Shown: positions 17,273-26,619 of the stretch, piece by piece | How the letters are laid out: each line of letters starts with the position of its first letter | Position numbering within the stretch: the first letter of the stretch is position 1 | Origin: Ferruginibacter sp. | GTDB lineage: Bacteria; Bacteroidota; Bacteroidia; Chitinophagales; Chitinophagaceae | NCBI GenBank assembly: GCA_025350645.1 | Contig: JANXXM010000079.1 | Coordinates: 1 to 56,862, forward strand | Length of the DNA stretch: 56,862 nucleotides | Direction: 5' to 3' | Position numbers and translations under genes: made by a program | Notes under the pieces: generated by a model | Told to the model about the DNA's origin: nothing | What the model saw: only the letters and a program-made list of their open reading frames with translations | The model's database searches: none

Positions 17273-20200
17273 ATGACAAGAATTTTATCACTGTTTGTGA
17301 TGTTTATGCTCTTTGGAGTATTGGCATTTGCACAAGGCCGGGTGGTGACCGGAACGGTATTAGACGAACAAAATTTACCTGTTGCAGGTGCTTCTGTTAG
17401 TGTTGTGGGAAGCAGAATTGGTGCTTCAACAGATGCTAAAGGTAATTTTCGCTTATCCAATGTAGCTAATAATGCTACAATAAGAGTTACAGGAACAGAA
17501 ATTATTACGAAAGATATAAAAAGTGGCAGCGAGGCAGTTGTTAATTTTATTATTGTCAAAAATACATCTGGAAGGGAATTGGAAGTTGTAACAGTGGTAG
17601 GTGCTTTAGGTTTAAGAAGACAAGCTAAAGAAAATGGAGCTGCAGCTACAACTATAACTGCTAAAACGCTTACACAAGGTAAATCTGTTAATGCGCAACA
17701 AGCATTAAACGGTAAGGTATCAGGTGTTTCTATTGCTACAACTAACAGCAGTGTTTTTGAAAATGCTAAGATCAACATTAGAGGTATACGTTCATTAACA
17801 GGTAATAATCAACCTATGCTTGTTATTGATGGTGCACCTACTCCGCTTGGTTTTCTTTCTTCTATTGCACCAGAAGATATTCAGACAATGACTATTTTAA
17901 AAAGTTCTGCATCTGCGGCTCTTTATGGGCCGGAAGCGGTGAATGGGGTAATTATAATTACAACCAAAAAAGGAACGGGAGATAAATTAGCGGTTACATT
18001 TACTACAGCCGCACAATTTACAAAAGTTGCATTTTTTCCTAAATTACAGCATAAATTTGGTCAAGGGGCAGGAGAATTAATTAATCCTGATGGTAGCTAT
18101 ATTTATATACCGTACGAGAACCAACTTTATGGACCTGCGTTTGATGGTTCCATACAAGATATTGGCGTAAGGTTAGAAGATGGATCCATTCAATCTGGAT
18201 CTTATTCAAATTTACATGCAAGTGATAAAAGAAATTTTTACAACACAGGTTTAACGATTCAAAATACATTATCAATTTCTGGTAAAGATTTTTATTTTAG
18301 TGCTGATGATGCCATTATACATGGTACATTACCAGAAGATAGAAACAGAAGAACAAGTTTTAGGTTTAATGCTTCAAAGCAATATGGTAAGTTGGATATT
18401 AATTATGGTTTGAACTATGTACTGTCTAATTTTAACGTACTAGACGAGGGTGGACTTGCAGCTACAGGTGGTACGGCATATACAGGTGGTGTATTCAATT
18501 TAGTTTTACAAACTGCTGATAATATTCCGCTTTTGCAATATAAAGATTGGAAAAATAATAAATTCGCACAGTATTCGAACTTTTACAATGAGTTTGCTAT
18601 AAACCCTTACTACGCCATTGGCAATTTTCGCCAAATTGGTAGAACGGATGATGTTATAGGTAATATTGATTTAGGTTACAATATTAAACCATGGTTAAAA
18701 GCCAATTTGAAAATAAACGGTACAATTTCAACTCAAAGTACCCAAAATAATACTGCTCCAGTAATTGTGACTGATTTTGCAGCTGCAAAAAGAAGCCCTT
18801 CTCAATATTCAAACAAACCAGGCAGTGTGTTTAACGATCTTTCAAATTCAAGCAGAGTTAATTTTGATGGTTATTTTAATGGTAGTCAGGGGATTGGTAA
18901 AAATCTAAATGTAAAATACGTAGCGGGTGGTGCTATTCGTCAAAATAGATTTAAAGATGTTGCAGTAGGAGGAAATAACTTGGTTGTGCCATTTTTATAC
19001 AATACCTCTGTAAGAAGTGGTGATGCAAACCTTGTAGGACTTCCATCTAATAATTATAATTTTAATAGGGAGTCTGCTTTTTATTCAGTTTATGGAACTT
19101 TGGGCTTTGGCTTTAAAGAATTTGCTTTTGTTGAATTTACAGGAAGAAACGATTGGGATAGCAGGTTATTGAAGAATAATCGTTCATTCTTTTATCCTTC
19201 CGTAAATGCATCATTAGTTTTATCTGATGCTATACCAACTTTAAAAGGCAATGTAGTGTCTTTCGCAAAGCTTAGAGGTGCTTATTCAAAATCTGCAAAT
19301 GTTAATTTAAATCCATATTCTACACAAGCTACTTTTTCACAGCCTGTAGGGTTTCCTTATGGTAACATAACTGGCTTTTCCGCAAATGCAACTATACCAG
19401 ATAAAAATTTAAAGCCAGAAACGGTTATTACAACAGAAGGCGGTTTAGAATTAGGTTTGTTTAAAAATAGGATAAACTTTGAGGCTACCTATTTTTATCA
19501 GGATTGTAAAGATCAAATTCTAACAATTTCCCAGCCGTCTACTACTGGTTATCCTTTTGCTTTAGCCAACGCTGCCAGGTTTAAAAATTATGGCGTTGAG
19601 TTAGATTTAGGCTTAAGTCCATTAATAAATGTTGGAAGAGGTAGATTTGATCTTAAAATGAATGCTACTTACAATAATAACCAGGTATTGAATACTTTTC
19701 AGGATTTACCAGTTACCATAGGTGGTAGTGGAAATTTCACTACAAATGTAGGTCCTACGGTTAATAATCTTGCAGTAGTAGGAAGACCTGCTTTTGCTTT
19801 TCAATTAACTGATTATCTTAGAGATCCTGCTACAGGCAAAGTAATTGTAGATAAAATTACTGGGTTACCCTCTCAAGCCCCCGAACTTGCAGTAAAAGGA
19901 AGATCTTTACCTTTGTGGGTTGTTGGTGTTACCCCTTCATTCACATTGGGAGATATTTCTATCAGTATGACATTTGATTATAAAGGAGGTCATAGTTTCT
20001 ATTCAGCACTTGGGTCAGATATGGATTTTGATGGTACTTCTGCACGCAGTGCACAATACAACAGGCAAAACTTTGTGTTTCCTAATTCTGTGTATGATGA
20101 TGGAACCGGTAAATTCGTAAATAACACAAACATTTTAACTCAAGATGGTAACTATGCATTTTGGACAGGGGCAAGTACAAATCGTGGTATTGCTACTAAC

Positions 20201-20467
20201 TATTTTCAAAGTGCAGCAGCTATCAGGTTAAGGGAATTAAATTTATCTTATAATTTGCCACAAACCATTTTAAGAAACAGCAAAATATTCAAAAGATTAA
20301 CATTTGCAATTGTAGGGAAAAATCTTTTCTTGTTTACGCCCAAATCTAATGAAATAGGTGATCCAGAGTTTAACTATTCTGCCACAAATAATACTTTTGG
20401 TATAGGAAATAGCAATCAATCCCCTTCTTCCAGATTATTAGGATTAAGCCTGACTGCACAATTTTAA
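17273..20467 (+). CDS. SusC/RagA-family TonB-linked outer-membrane transporter
   Basis: A 1064-residue TonB-dependent transporter. The start is ATG at 17273, giving a clean signal peptide (MTRILSLFVMFMLFGVLAFAQ); in-frame sequence upstream is AT-rich noise. Seen: an N-terminal carboxypeptidase-regulatory-like domain (about 23-95, VTGTVLDEQNLPVAGASV), a SusC-type plug (NAQQALNGKVSGVSI, INIRGIRSL, MLVIDGAP, VNGVIIITTKKG) and a 22-strand-type barrel ending LLGLSLTAQF with terminal Phe. The partner lipoprotein gene follows 21 bases downstream. Together they import a bound nutrient, classically a glycan or peptide; the ligand is not indicated because no degradative enzyme is linked. Confidence 0.95.
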   Translation: MTRILSLFVMFMLFGVLAFAQGRVVTGTVLDEQNLPVAGASVSVVGSRIGASTDAKGNFRLSNVANNATIRVTGTEIITKDIKSGSEAVVNFIIVKNTSGRELEVVTVVGALGLRRQAKENGAAATTITAKTLTQGKSVNAQQALNGKVSGVSIATTNSSVFENAKINIRGIRSLTGNNQPMLVIDGAPTPLGFLSSIAPEDIQTMTILKSSASAALYGPEAVNGVIIITTKKGTGDKLAVTFTTAAQFTKVAFFPKLQHKFGQGAGELINPDGSYIYIPYENQLYGPAFDGSIQDIGVRLEDGSIQSGSYSNLHASDKRNFYNTGLTIQNTLSISGKDFYFSADDAIIHGTLPEDRNRRTSFRFNASKQYGKLDINYGLNYVLSNFNVLDEGGLAATGGTAYTGGVFNLVLQTADNIPLLQYKDWKNNKFAQYSNFYNEFAINPYYAIGNFRQIGRTDDVIGNIDLGYNIKPWLKANLKINGTISTQSTQNNTAPVIVTDFAAAKRSPSQYSNKPGSVFNDLSNSSRVNFDGYFNGSQGIGKNLNVKYVAGGAIRQNRFKDVAVGGNNLVVPFLYNTSVRSGDANLVGLPSNNYNFNRESAFYSVYGTLGFGFKEFAFVEFTGRNDWDSRLLKNNRSFFYPSVNASLVLSDAIPTLKGNVVSFAKLRGAYSKSANVNLNPYSTQATFSQPVGFPYGNITGFSANATIPDKNLKPETVITTEGGLELGLFKNRINFEATYFYQDCKDQILTISQPSTTGYPFALANAARFKNYGVELDLGLSPLINVGRGRFDLKMNATYNNNQVLNTFQDLPVTIGGSGNFTTNVGPTVNNLAVVGRPAFAFQLTDYLRDPATGKVIVDKITGLPSQAPELAVKGRSLPLWVVGVTPSFTLGDISISMTFDYKGGHSFYSALGSDMDFDGTSARSAQYNRQNFVFPNSVYDDGTGKFVNNTNILTQDGNYAFWTGASTNRGIATNYFQSAAAIRLRELNLSYNLPQTILRNSKIFKRLTFAIVGKNLFLFTPKSNEIGDPEFNYSATNNTFGIGNSNQSPSSRLLGLSLTAQF

Positions 20468-20488
20468 TTATAATTAAATTCGATAAAC

Positions 20489-22066
20489 ATGAAATATATG
20501 TTAAAGAACAAAGCTTTTATACTAGTCATATTTATAGGTATAATAATCATCACTAGCAGTTGTAAGAAAAGTTTTCTGGATATTAACGATAATCCAAATG
20601 CAGTTACAGAATTAAATGTTACGCCAGAACTAATATTCCCGGCAGGAGCTACAGGTATTGCTGCAAGAGCTGTTGGCCCTAATTTCTTGCAAAACTGGCT
20701 GGGCTATTTTGCTCCTCCCGGTGATTTTTCAATAAATCAACAAGAAACTGCTTATAATATTGATTTCACTTTTGGTCAGGGTTTCTGGCAAAATCATTAT
20801 AATGTTTTATTTGATCTAAATCTGGTTGAAACCAAAGCTCTTGCAAAAGGAGATTCTGTATTAGCAGGAGCAGCAAGTATACTATCTGTAAAATTATGGC
20901 AGGAATTAGTTGACCTATATGGAAATATTCCCTATACAGATGCTTTCCATGTAGAAAGAACAACTACTCCTAAATATGATAAAGCAGAAGATGTTTACCT
21001 TGCATTACACAAAAAATTGGATCAGGCTGTTTCTTATATGAAAGGTACTGCAAGAGCTACTTATCCAGCTGTAGTTCAGTCAGTGGTAAAATTTGGTGCT
21101 GGTGGCGGGAGCGTTGCTTCACATCAGGCAAATTTTATAAAGTACGCAAATACATTAAAACTTAGATTATTACTTCGTACATCAGAAGTTACTGTTGCGG
21201 GTATAAATACCAATGCAGAAATTGCTAAAATTGTAGCAAATGGGGGTGTTTTACAAAGCGGACAGACAATTAGTGTTAATCCAGGCTATGTAGATGAACT
21301 AAATAAGCAATCACCATTTTATGCTACTTATGGCTTTACGTCTACCGGCACAGATGGGAACACCGCAGTTAGAGCTAATGTTTATACCGTAAATCTTATG
21401 AATGCTACCAATGATCCAAGATTGCAGCGATTATACAGAAATGTTGGAGCATCTGCAACCGGTGGCGGAACGACAGTAGCTGGTGTAAAATATGGTCAAG
21501 CTACCCCAGCTAATTTGTTTGGTAACGCTTCTTCTAAAGTAGGACTAGGTACCGCTGGCACTGCCACGCAAAACGCATGGGTATTAACTTCTGTAGAGAG
21601 TTTATTTTTACAAGCAGAAGCAGTTGCGAGGGGTTGGTTAACTGTGGCTGGCGGCGCACAAGCTGCATATCAGGCTGCAGTTACTGAGTCTTTTATATTT
21701 CTTGGTGTACCTAATGCTACAACCGCAGCAACTACCTACTATACAACAAATGCTAATGCTAATTTCTCTACTGTTGTAGCAGGATCTGCAACAGTTCAAT
21801 CAAAGTTCATTTCATATCAAAAGTATATTGCGATGAACAGTTTGGATGTAATTGAGGCTTATTCTGATTTGAGAAAGTTTAATTTTACAACCATCGCAGA
21901 TCAAAGTTATATTTCTGTAAATCCCTCAAAATTAGCAAACAAGTTGCCTAACAGGTTATTATATCCACAAGAAGAATACACATTAAATTTTGCAAACGTT
22001 AGTGCACAGGGAACAATTAGTACAGGAACGATTTTTACCGGGTCTAAGATATTCTGGCAACCTTAA
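20489..22066 (+). CDS. SusD/RagB-like outer-membrane lipoprotein
   Basis: A 525-residue surface lipoprotein that acts as the lid of the SusC channel. The lipobox is visible (IIITSSCKKSF, Cys about 25). The mature protein has the family start FLDINDNPNAVTELNVTPELIF, which is typical of the SusD-like_2 subgroup, then a helical TPR-like body with LWQELVDLYGNIPYTDAF and a late SLFLQAEAVARGW helix. It lies between susC and a DUF1735 gene with short gaps of 21 and 26 bases, forming one operon. Confidence 0.93.
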   Translation: MKYMLKNKAFILVIFIGIIIITSSCKKSFLDINDNPNAVTELNVTPELIFPAGATGIAARAVGPNFLQNWLGYFAPPGDFSINQQETAYNIDFTFGQGFWQNHYNVLFDLNLVETKALAKGDSVLAGAASILSVKLWQELVDLYGNIPYTDAFHVERTTTPKYDKAEDVYLALHKKLDQAVSYMKGTARATYPAVVQSVVKFGAGGGSVASHQANFIKYANTLKLRLLLRTSEVTVAGINTNAEIAKIVANGGVLQSGQTISVNPGYVDELNKQSPFYATYGFTSTGTDGNTAVRANVYTVNLMNATNDPRLQRLYRNVGASATGGGTTVAGVKYGQATPANLFGNASSKVGLGTAGTATQNAWVLTSVESLFLQAEAVARGWLTVAGGAQAAYQAAVTESFIFLGVPNATTAATTYYTTNANANFSTVVAGSATVQSKFISYQKYIAMNSLDVIEAYSDLRKFNFTTIADQSYISVNPSKLANKLPNRLLYPQEEYTLNFANVSAQGTISTGTIFTGSKIFWQP

Positions 22067-22092
22067 ATAATTAAAATTTTTAAATATAATTT

Positions 22093-23061
22093 ATGAAAAA
22101 TAATTTTTTTAAAGTCTCTCTTATCGCATTGGCTGTCTTACCACTTTCAAGTTGCCTTAAAGACAAAAACAATGATAACTTTTCTAATCACTCGGCAAGG
22201 TATGATGGTACTGGTCAAAAAATTGTATCTATTGCACTAAGAACGGATGTTACCGAAAATGTATCAACTGTAGCATTTAATGCACTTAGTGCCCCAACTG
22301 TTTATGATTTCGTTCCAATAACATTATCAGGTGGAATACCTGCAGAGCAGGATGTTCATATTGTTGTTGAACTGGATTCAAATATAGTTGTAAATTATAA
22401 CACTTTACATCCAGGAGCATTTCAAATTCCCGTTGATACTACTTATACAATTTTAAGCAAAAATATAACTATACCTAAAGGACAGAGCAAAGCATTTGTA
22501 CAGATACGTATTACGCCAAGTGGCTTTTTAGGTGCCACATGGGGTCTTGGTTTTAAAATTGTAAGTGTAGATGGCGGTTATACGCTTGCTGGTGGTGGAA
22601 AAGATAAAGGATTAGCCGGTTTTGCCATTAAAAACAAATATGATGGAAATTATACTTTGAAAATCAGGACTACCGGTTGGGCTGCTTATGGTATTTCTGA
22701 TAATGTAACTAATATTTTATCCCCCGATATGGGAATGCAAACCACCGGAGCAACAAGTCTTATATATACACATCCCGCTACTGGATCATCCCAACCTGCA
22801 TTCACACCTTCAGGGGGTTTAACTGCTTTTGGTGCTACACAACCACAGTTTACATTTGATGGTGCAACAGATAAACTTACCGATGTTGTAAATTTGATCC
22901 CGAATGATGGGAGGAATAGAAGGTTCGCACTTAACACTGACATTACAGATAGCCGTTATGATCCTACCAGCCAGGTTATTTATGCTGCTTACGTGATGAC
23001 ACAGAATGGACGACCTACCCAATTTATTTATGATACATTAACTTACACAGGACCAAGGTAA
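22093..23061 (+). CDS. DUF1735-type surface lipoprotein
   Basis: A 322-residue lipoprotein (lipobox VLPLSSCLKD, Cys about 21). The N-terminal half matches the DUF1735 pattern: VSIALRTDV, then VPITLSGGIPAEQDVHIVVEL, a V-x-NYNTLHPG segment, and ITIPKGQS with an alternating strand. The C-terminal half has KYDGNYTLK and a repeat-poor beta region ending YDTLTYTGPR. DUF1735 proteins are often the third gene of SusCD loci and are thought to contribute to ligand binding at the cell surface. A strong hairpin closes the operon at 23077-23114. Confidence 0.85.
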   Translation: MKNNFFKVSLIALAVLPLSSCLKDKNNDNFSNHSARYDGTGQKIVSIALRTDVTENVSTVAFNALSAPTVYDFVPITLSGGIPAEQDVHIVVELDSNIVVNYNTLHPGAFQIPVDTTYTILSKNITIPKGQSKAFVQIRITPSGFLGATWGLGFKIVSVDGGYTLAGGGKDKGLAGFAIKNKYDGNYTLKIRTTGWAAYGISDNVTNILSPDMGMQTTGATSLIYTHPATGSSQPAFTPSGGLTAFGATQPQFTFDGATDKLTDVVNLIPNDGRNRRFALNTDITDSRYDPTSQVIYAAYVMTQNGRPTQFIYDTLTYTGPR

Positions 23062-23076
23062 TATTTTTATTATTTT

Positions 23077-23114
23077 AAAAAAGGCTGTCTCATATTTTAT
23101 GGGCAGCCTTTTTT
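23077..23114 (+). terminator. Terminator of the susCD-DUF1735 operon
   Basis: An 11-base stem (AAAAAAGGCTG / CAGCCTTTTTT) with the T-run forming the end of the right arm, 15 bases after the DUF1735 stop. Confidence 0.8.
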
Positions 23115-23227
23115 ATTATAATAGTTTTATTAAAACCCTTTTAAATTTGTTAAATAATAAATGGCATAGTTTCTCCAAAACCTTACTGATTTTTTCAGCT
23201 TATAACAATTCACAAATTTTAATAATT

Positions 23228-23539
23228 ATGACAGAAAACACCACCCCCAACCAAATAAACATAGAGATCTCCGAAGAAATGTCAGAAGGTGCTTATGCGA
23301 ACCTTGCTATAATTACGCATAGCCATGCAGAGTTTGTATTTGATTTTGTAAACGTAATGCCGGGCACACCAAAAAGCAAAGTAAAAAGCAGGATAATAAT
23401 GACTCCTTTTCATGCGAAACGCTTTATGAAAGCTATTGTAGAAAATGTACAAAAGTTTGAAGCGGTTAACGGAACAATTCAGGATTTATCCGCTGTGGAA
23501 ATTCCTTTTAATTTTGGTGGACCAACTGGTCAGGCTTAG
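23228..23539 (+). CDS. DUF3467 domain protein
   Basis: A 103-residue cytoplasmic protein. The start is ATG at 23228 (MTENTTPNQINIEISEEMSE). The core shows the DUF3467 pattern: EGAYANLAIITHSHAEFVFDF, then NVMPGTPKSKVKSRIIMTPFHA and KRFMKAIVENVQKFE. The family is widespread in Bacteroidota and has no settled function. It is flanked by two hairpins (23077-23114 and 23564-23591), so it is a single-gene unit. Confidence 0.88.
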   Translation: MTENTTPNQINIEISEEMSEGAYANLAIITHSHAEFVFDFVNVMPGTPKSKVKSRIIMTPFHAKRFMKAIVENVQKFEAVNGTIQDLSAVEIPFNFGGPTGQA

Positions 23540-23563
23540 TTAAATTTTAATAAAAAGTTATTG

Positions 23564-23591
23564 CTGTCTCCATAAAAGAGACAGTTTTTTT
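23564..23591 (+). terminator. Terminator after the DUF3467 gene
   Basis: Stem CTGTCTC / GAGACAG with loop CATAAAA, followed by seven T residues (23585-23591), 24 bases after the stop codon. Confidence 0.88.
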
Positions 23592-23746
23592 GTGCGGTAT
23601 TTTTTGGAGTGTCGGTTAATCGAACCTTCCAGGCAAGAATATTCAAAAAATATAAACCCATATTGTGCTATTTAAAACAACAAGCTTATTGTATCGCAAT
23701 GAGGTAATTTGCCTATATTAATTATGCAATGTTCTATCTTTACACA

Positions 23747-24862
23747 ATGAAAACCAAAGGTAAAGTTTTGATGGCTATGAGTGGTGGTATTGATAGTACC
23801 GTAGCTGCCCTCATGCTTCACAAAGAAGGTTATGAAGTGGTAGGTATTACCATGAAAACATGGGATTATGCAACCAGCGGGGGTAGTGGTACAGGTAAAA
23901 AAGAAACGGGTTGTTGTAACCTGGATAGTTTTAACGATGCAAGACAAGCCGCTGTGCAGCATGGCTTTCCCCACTTTATATTGGATATAAGAGAAGAATT
24001 TGGAGATTTTGTTATAGAGAATTTTATTGAGGAATACATTGCAGGCCGCACCCCAAACCCCTGCGTAATGTGTAATACCCACATTAAATGGCGTGCGCTT
24101 TTAAAACGTGCCGATGCTATGAATTGTGACTTTATTGCCACTGGTCATTATGCGCAAGTGCACCAACATAACAACGGGAGATATTTTATAAGCAAAGGCA
24201 TAGATGAAACAAAAGACCAAAGCTATGCCCTCTGGGGATTACAACAGGATTTGCTTAAACGTACATTGTTACCATTAGGTACTTACCGCAAAACAGAAAT
24301 TAGGCAAATGGCGCATGATTTTGGCTACCCTGAACTGGCAAAGAAAAATGAAAGTTATGAGATCTGTTTTGTACCCGATAATGATTATAGGGGTTTTTTA
24401 AAAAGAAAAGTGGACGGACTTGAAGAGAGGGTTAATGGTGGCAATTTTTTAGATGCAAGTGGAAAAATATTGGGTACGCATAAAGGATACCCTTTTTACA
24501 CAGTAGGGCAAAGAAAAGGTCTTGATATTGCCTTGGGTAAACCGGCTTTTGTAACTGAAATTATACCAGAAACAAACACGGTTGTACTGGGAGATGAAGA
24601 TGATCTTAAAAAAACAGAAATGAAAGTTACCGGTGTTAACTGGATGAAATTTGATGGGATAACTGAAGGGATGGAAGCAGTAACTAAAATTCGTTATAAA
24701 GATAAAGGGGCTGTAAGTAATTTATACTCATACGAAAATGGTATAAATGTTCGTTTCTATACTGATGTAAAAGGTGTAGCACCAGGACAAAGTGCTGTGT
24801 TCTATGATGGAGATGACGTTATTGGAGGTGGTGTAATACAACGTAATGAATTAAAATTTTAA
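23747..24862 (+). CDS. mnmA: tRNA-specific 2-thiouridylase
   Basis: MnmA adenylates and thiolates U34 of tRNA Lys, Glu and Gln using sulfur relayed from a cysteine desulfurase. The 371-residue protein starts at ATG 23747 (MKTKGKVLMAMSGG); an ATG 6 codons upstream is in frame but overlaps a TATCTTTA promoter-like box. Seen: the PP-loop SGGIDSTVAA, CCNLDSFNDAR, the first catalytic Cys region PNPCVMCN, TGHYAQV, the second catalytic Cys in SYEICFVPDNDYRGF, and YTVGQRKGLDIA of the central domain. All catalytic residues are present. Confidence 0.96.
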   Translation: MKTKGKVLMAMSGGIDSTVAALMLHKEGYEVVGITMKTWDYATSGGSGTGKKETGCCNLDSFNDARQAAVQHGFPHFILDIREEFGDFVIENFIEEYIAGRTPNPCVMCNTHIKWRALLKRADAMNCDFIATGHYAQVHQHNNGRYFISKGIDETKDQSYALWGLQQDLLKRTLLPLGTYRKTEIRQMAHDFGYPELAKKNESYEICFVPDNDYRGFLKRKVDGLEERVNGGNFLDASGKILGTHKGYPFYTVGQRKGLDIALGKPAFVTEIIPETNTVVLGDEDDLKKTEMKVTGVNWMKFDGITEGMEAVTKIRYKDKGAVSNLYSYENGINVRFYTDVKGVAPGQSAVFYDGDDVIGGGVIQRNELKF

Positions 24863-24891
24863 AATAAATTTGACCGAGGTAAAATTATACT

Positions 24892-25761
24892 ATGAAAAAC
24901 GTTAATAGAATTTGTATTTACGGGAGTATTATTTTACTGATATGCTTGGCTGCCTGTAAAAAAACAAGTGAACCAAATTATGTTGAATATAAAAAATATT
25001 TTTCTCTTAGGGTAGGAAAAGTGATAACCTATAAATTAGATTCTACAATAACTGCTCCTTTTGGTGTATCCTTTTTGAAAAACTCATACACTATTAAAGA
25101 TTCTGTTGTAGCATTAATAAAAGATAATTCAAACAGAGATACTTATAGAATTTTCAGGTTTCAGTTAGATCCTGCTACTGGCGAATGGAATAGCACAAAT
25201 ACTTTTTTTATTACTCCGCTGGCCAATTCAATTGAGTATGTAGAAAACAATCATAGATATATTTCTTTGGTGAACCCCATTACGGAAGGGAAAACATGGA
25301 TGGGGAATAGCTACATAACGCAGTACATTTATCATCCAAACGATGGTATACTGTCCTGGGATTTTACTTACATGGAGGTGGAGCAGCCTAAAAAAATAGG
25401 AAACTTTAATTTTGCAAATACCGTAACTGTGCAGCAATATGATTCCTCAGAAAATAAAGTATTTGTACCCAATTTTTATAATTCCTATACAAAAAGTTAT
25501 GAAGTATATGCAGATACTGTAGGCCTGGTTTATAAAGATGTTTTTAGCTGGCAATACCAGGCAAGTACAGTAATAACCTGCAGGTTTGAAAAACCTAAAA
25601 CTGGTGGGGGATTAGATACCATTACTGTAAATTGTGGAAGTGTAAGATGCGACTCCCTGCGTAATTTACCTAACTACCGAGTAATATCCTGCGACACTTT
25701 GCTAAATAATTTTAATTATGAAGGCTATGGTGTGAAACAAATGATATTATCTCATAATTGA
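24892..25761 (+). CDS. Lipoprotein of unknown function
   Basis: A 289-residue predicted lipoprotein with a hydrophobic leader and lipobox (LLICLAACKK, Cys about 22). The mature part is beta-rich and polar, with short repeats of Tyr/Asn/Thr and a C-terminal part containing three Cys residues (VNCGSVRCDSL, VISCDTL). I recognise no domain family. It follows mnmA by 29 bases on the same strand, so it may share its transcript, but no functional link is evident. Confidence 0.7.
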   Translation: MKNVNRICIYGSIILLICLAACKKTSEPNYVEYKKYFSLRVGKVITYKLDSTITAPFGVSFLKNSYTIKDSVVALIKDNSNRDTYRIFRFQLDPATGEWNSTNTFFITPLANSIEYVENNHRYISLVNPITEGKTWMGNSYITQYIYHPNDGILSWDFTYMEVEQPKKIGNFNFANTVTVQQYDSSENKVFVPNFYNSYTKSYEVYADTVGLVYKDVFSWQYQASTVITCRFEKPKTGGGLDTITVNCGSVRCDSLRNLPNYRVISCDTLLNNFNYEGYGVKQMILSHN

Positions 25762-25931
25762 TGCTGGTATATATAGAAAATAAAGAAAATGGCTAAGAAG
25801 ATTTTGAGTCAATTCTGATTACAAAAAGTTTTGCTAAAGCCAGTAATATTTCTATACGATGCAAAGCCTCTAAAGGCACGGGCATAAAAGTTTGGGAGGG
25901 TGATTTTGCTATTATATTAATCAATGAATAA
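25761..25931 (+). pseudogene. Short coding-like fragment with one in-frame stop, doubtful
   Basis: Starting at the ATG that overlaps the lipoprotein stop (TGATG), 57 codons run in one frame with a single internal TAA at codon 12. The part after the stop reads EDFESILITKSFAKASNISI and then CKASKGTGIKVWEGDF, which looks more protein-like than intergenic sequence. I do not recognise a family. It may be a gene remnant or chance. Confidence 0.25.
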
Positions 25932-25946
25932 TTCAACGAACTCTAT

Positions 25947-25988
25947 TCTATCTATATCCACTTCAACTTTATCTATATCCATTTCAAC
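25947..25988. repeat. Two-copy 21-base tandem repeat spanning a stop codon
   Basis: Units at 25947-25967 and 25968-25988 differ at two positions (19/21 identical). The second unit contains the last codons and TAG of the acetyltransferase gene; the first follows it directly. It reads as a small local duplication of the gene's 3' end. Confidence 0.75.
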
Positions 25989-26503
25989 ATATAAATATCA
26001 GTTTGTGGAGTATTGCCAATAGGGAAGTCGTGGGTATAAACTGATGTTACAAAACCGTATTTGGAGTAAAATTTTTGCGCTCTGAGGTTGTGTTCCCATA
26101 CCCCAAGAAAAGCAAGATCATACCCATTTTTTACTGCATAGTCTATATAAAAGTTCATCATAATTTGTGCTATACCCTTGCCGTGAAATGACTCTAAAAC
26201 ATAAAGTCTTTTGAGCTCTAACGCCTTGCTGCCCGTTATTTCAGCGAATGCTGTATTGTTTTCACTAAATAATATATACCCAATAATCTCGTTATTTTGT
26301 TCCGCAAAAAAATATTGATAATTACTATTATTTATTTCTTCTGCCAGGCTTATCTCATTATAAAATTCATCTAAAAAAACCTGCATATCATCTGCTGTGC
26401 AGGTGCCGGTAAAAGTATCGTAAAATGTTTTTTTTGCTACATGCGAAAGCGCAGGAACATCTTGTACTGTAATCCTTCGCAAAATAATCTCAGTCATTTG
26501 CAT
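25973..26503 (-). CDS. GNAT-family N-acetyltransferase
   Basis: A 176-residue acetyl-CoA-dependent acetyltransferase. Seen: N-terminal LRRITVQDVPALSHVAKKTF, the strand AEQNNEIIGYILFSE, LKRLYVLESFHGKGIAQIMM carrying the acetyl-CoA pyrophosphate loop in its G-K-G-I-A form, and the late FLGVWEHNLRAQKFYSKYGF. The fold and cofactor site are clear; the substrate is not. Two ATGs, codons 1 and 3, are possible starts. The gene ends inside a 21-base tandem duplication. Confidence 0.9.
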   Translation of the reverse strand: MQMTEIILRRITVQDVPALSHVAKKTFYDTFTGTCTADDMQVFLDEFYNEISLAEEINNSNYQYFFAEQNNEIIGYILFSENNTAFAEITGSKALELKRLYVLESFHGKGIAQIMMNFYIDYAVKNGYDLAFLGVWEHNLRAQKFYSKYGFVTSVYTHDFPIGNTPQTDIYMLKWI

Positions 26504-26619
26504 TCATTAAAAAAAATTGTTTGTTTTCGATAATTTTTAAGACTTATTTTTCATCCTCAACATAATAGTAAATTCATGCACTTTGTTTAAGAACAAACAA
26601 CAATATTTTGCCGGAGTTT

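Noticed and set aside
17242-17778. A 178-codon minus-strand frame inside susC
   Set aside because: Antisense shadow of the conserved SusC N-terminal and plug domains.
23608-23640. Possible tRNA T-arm-like sequence (CGGTTAATCGAACC)
   Set aside because: No acceptor stem, anticodon arm or D-arm can be built around it.
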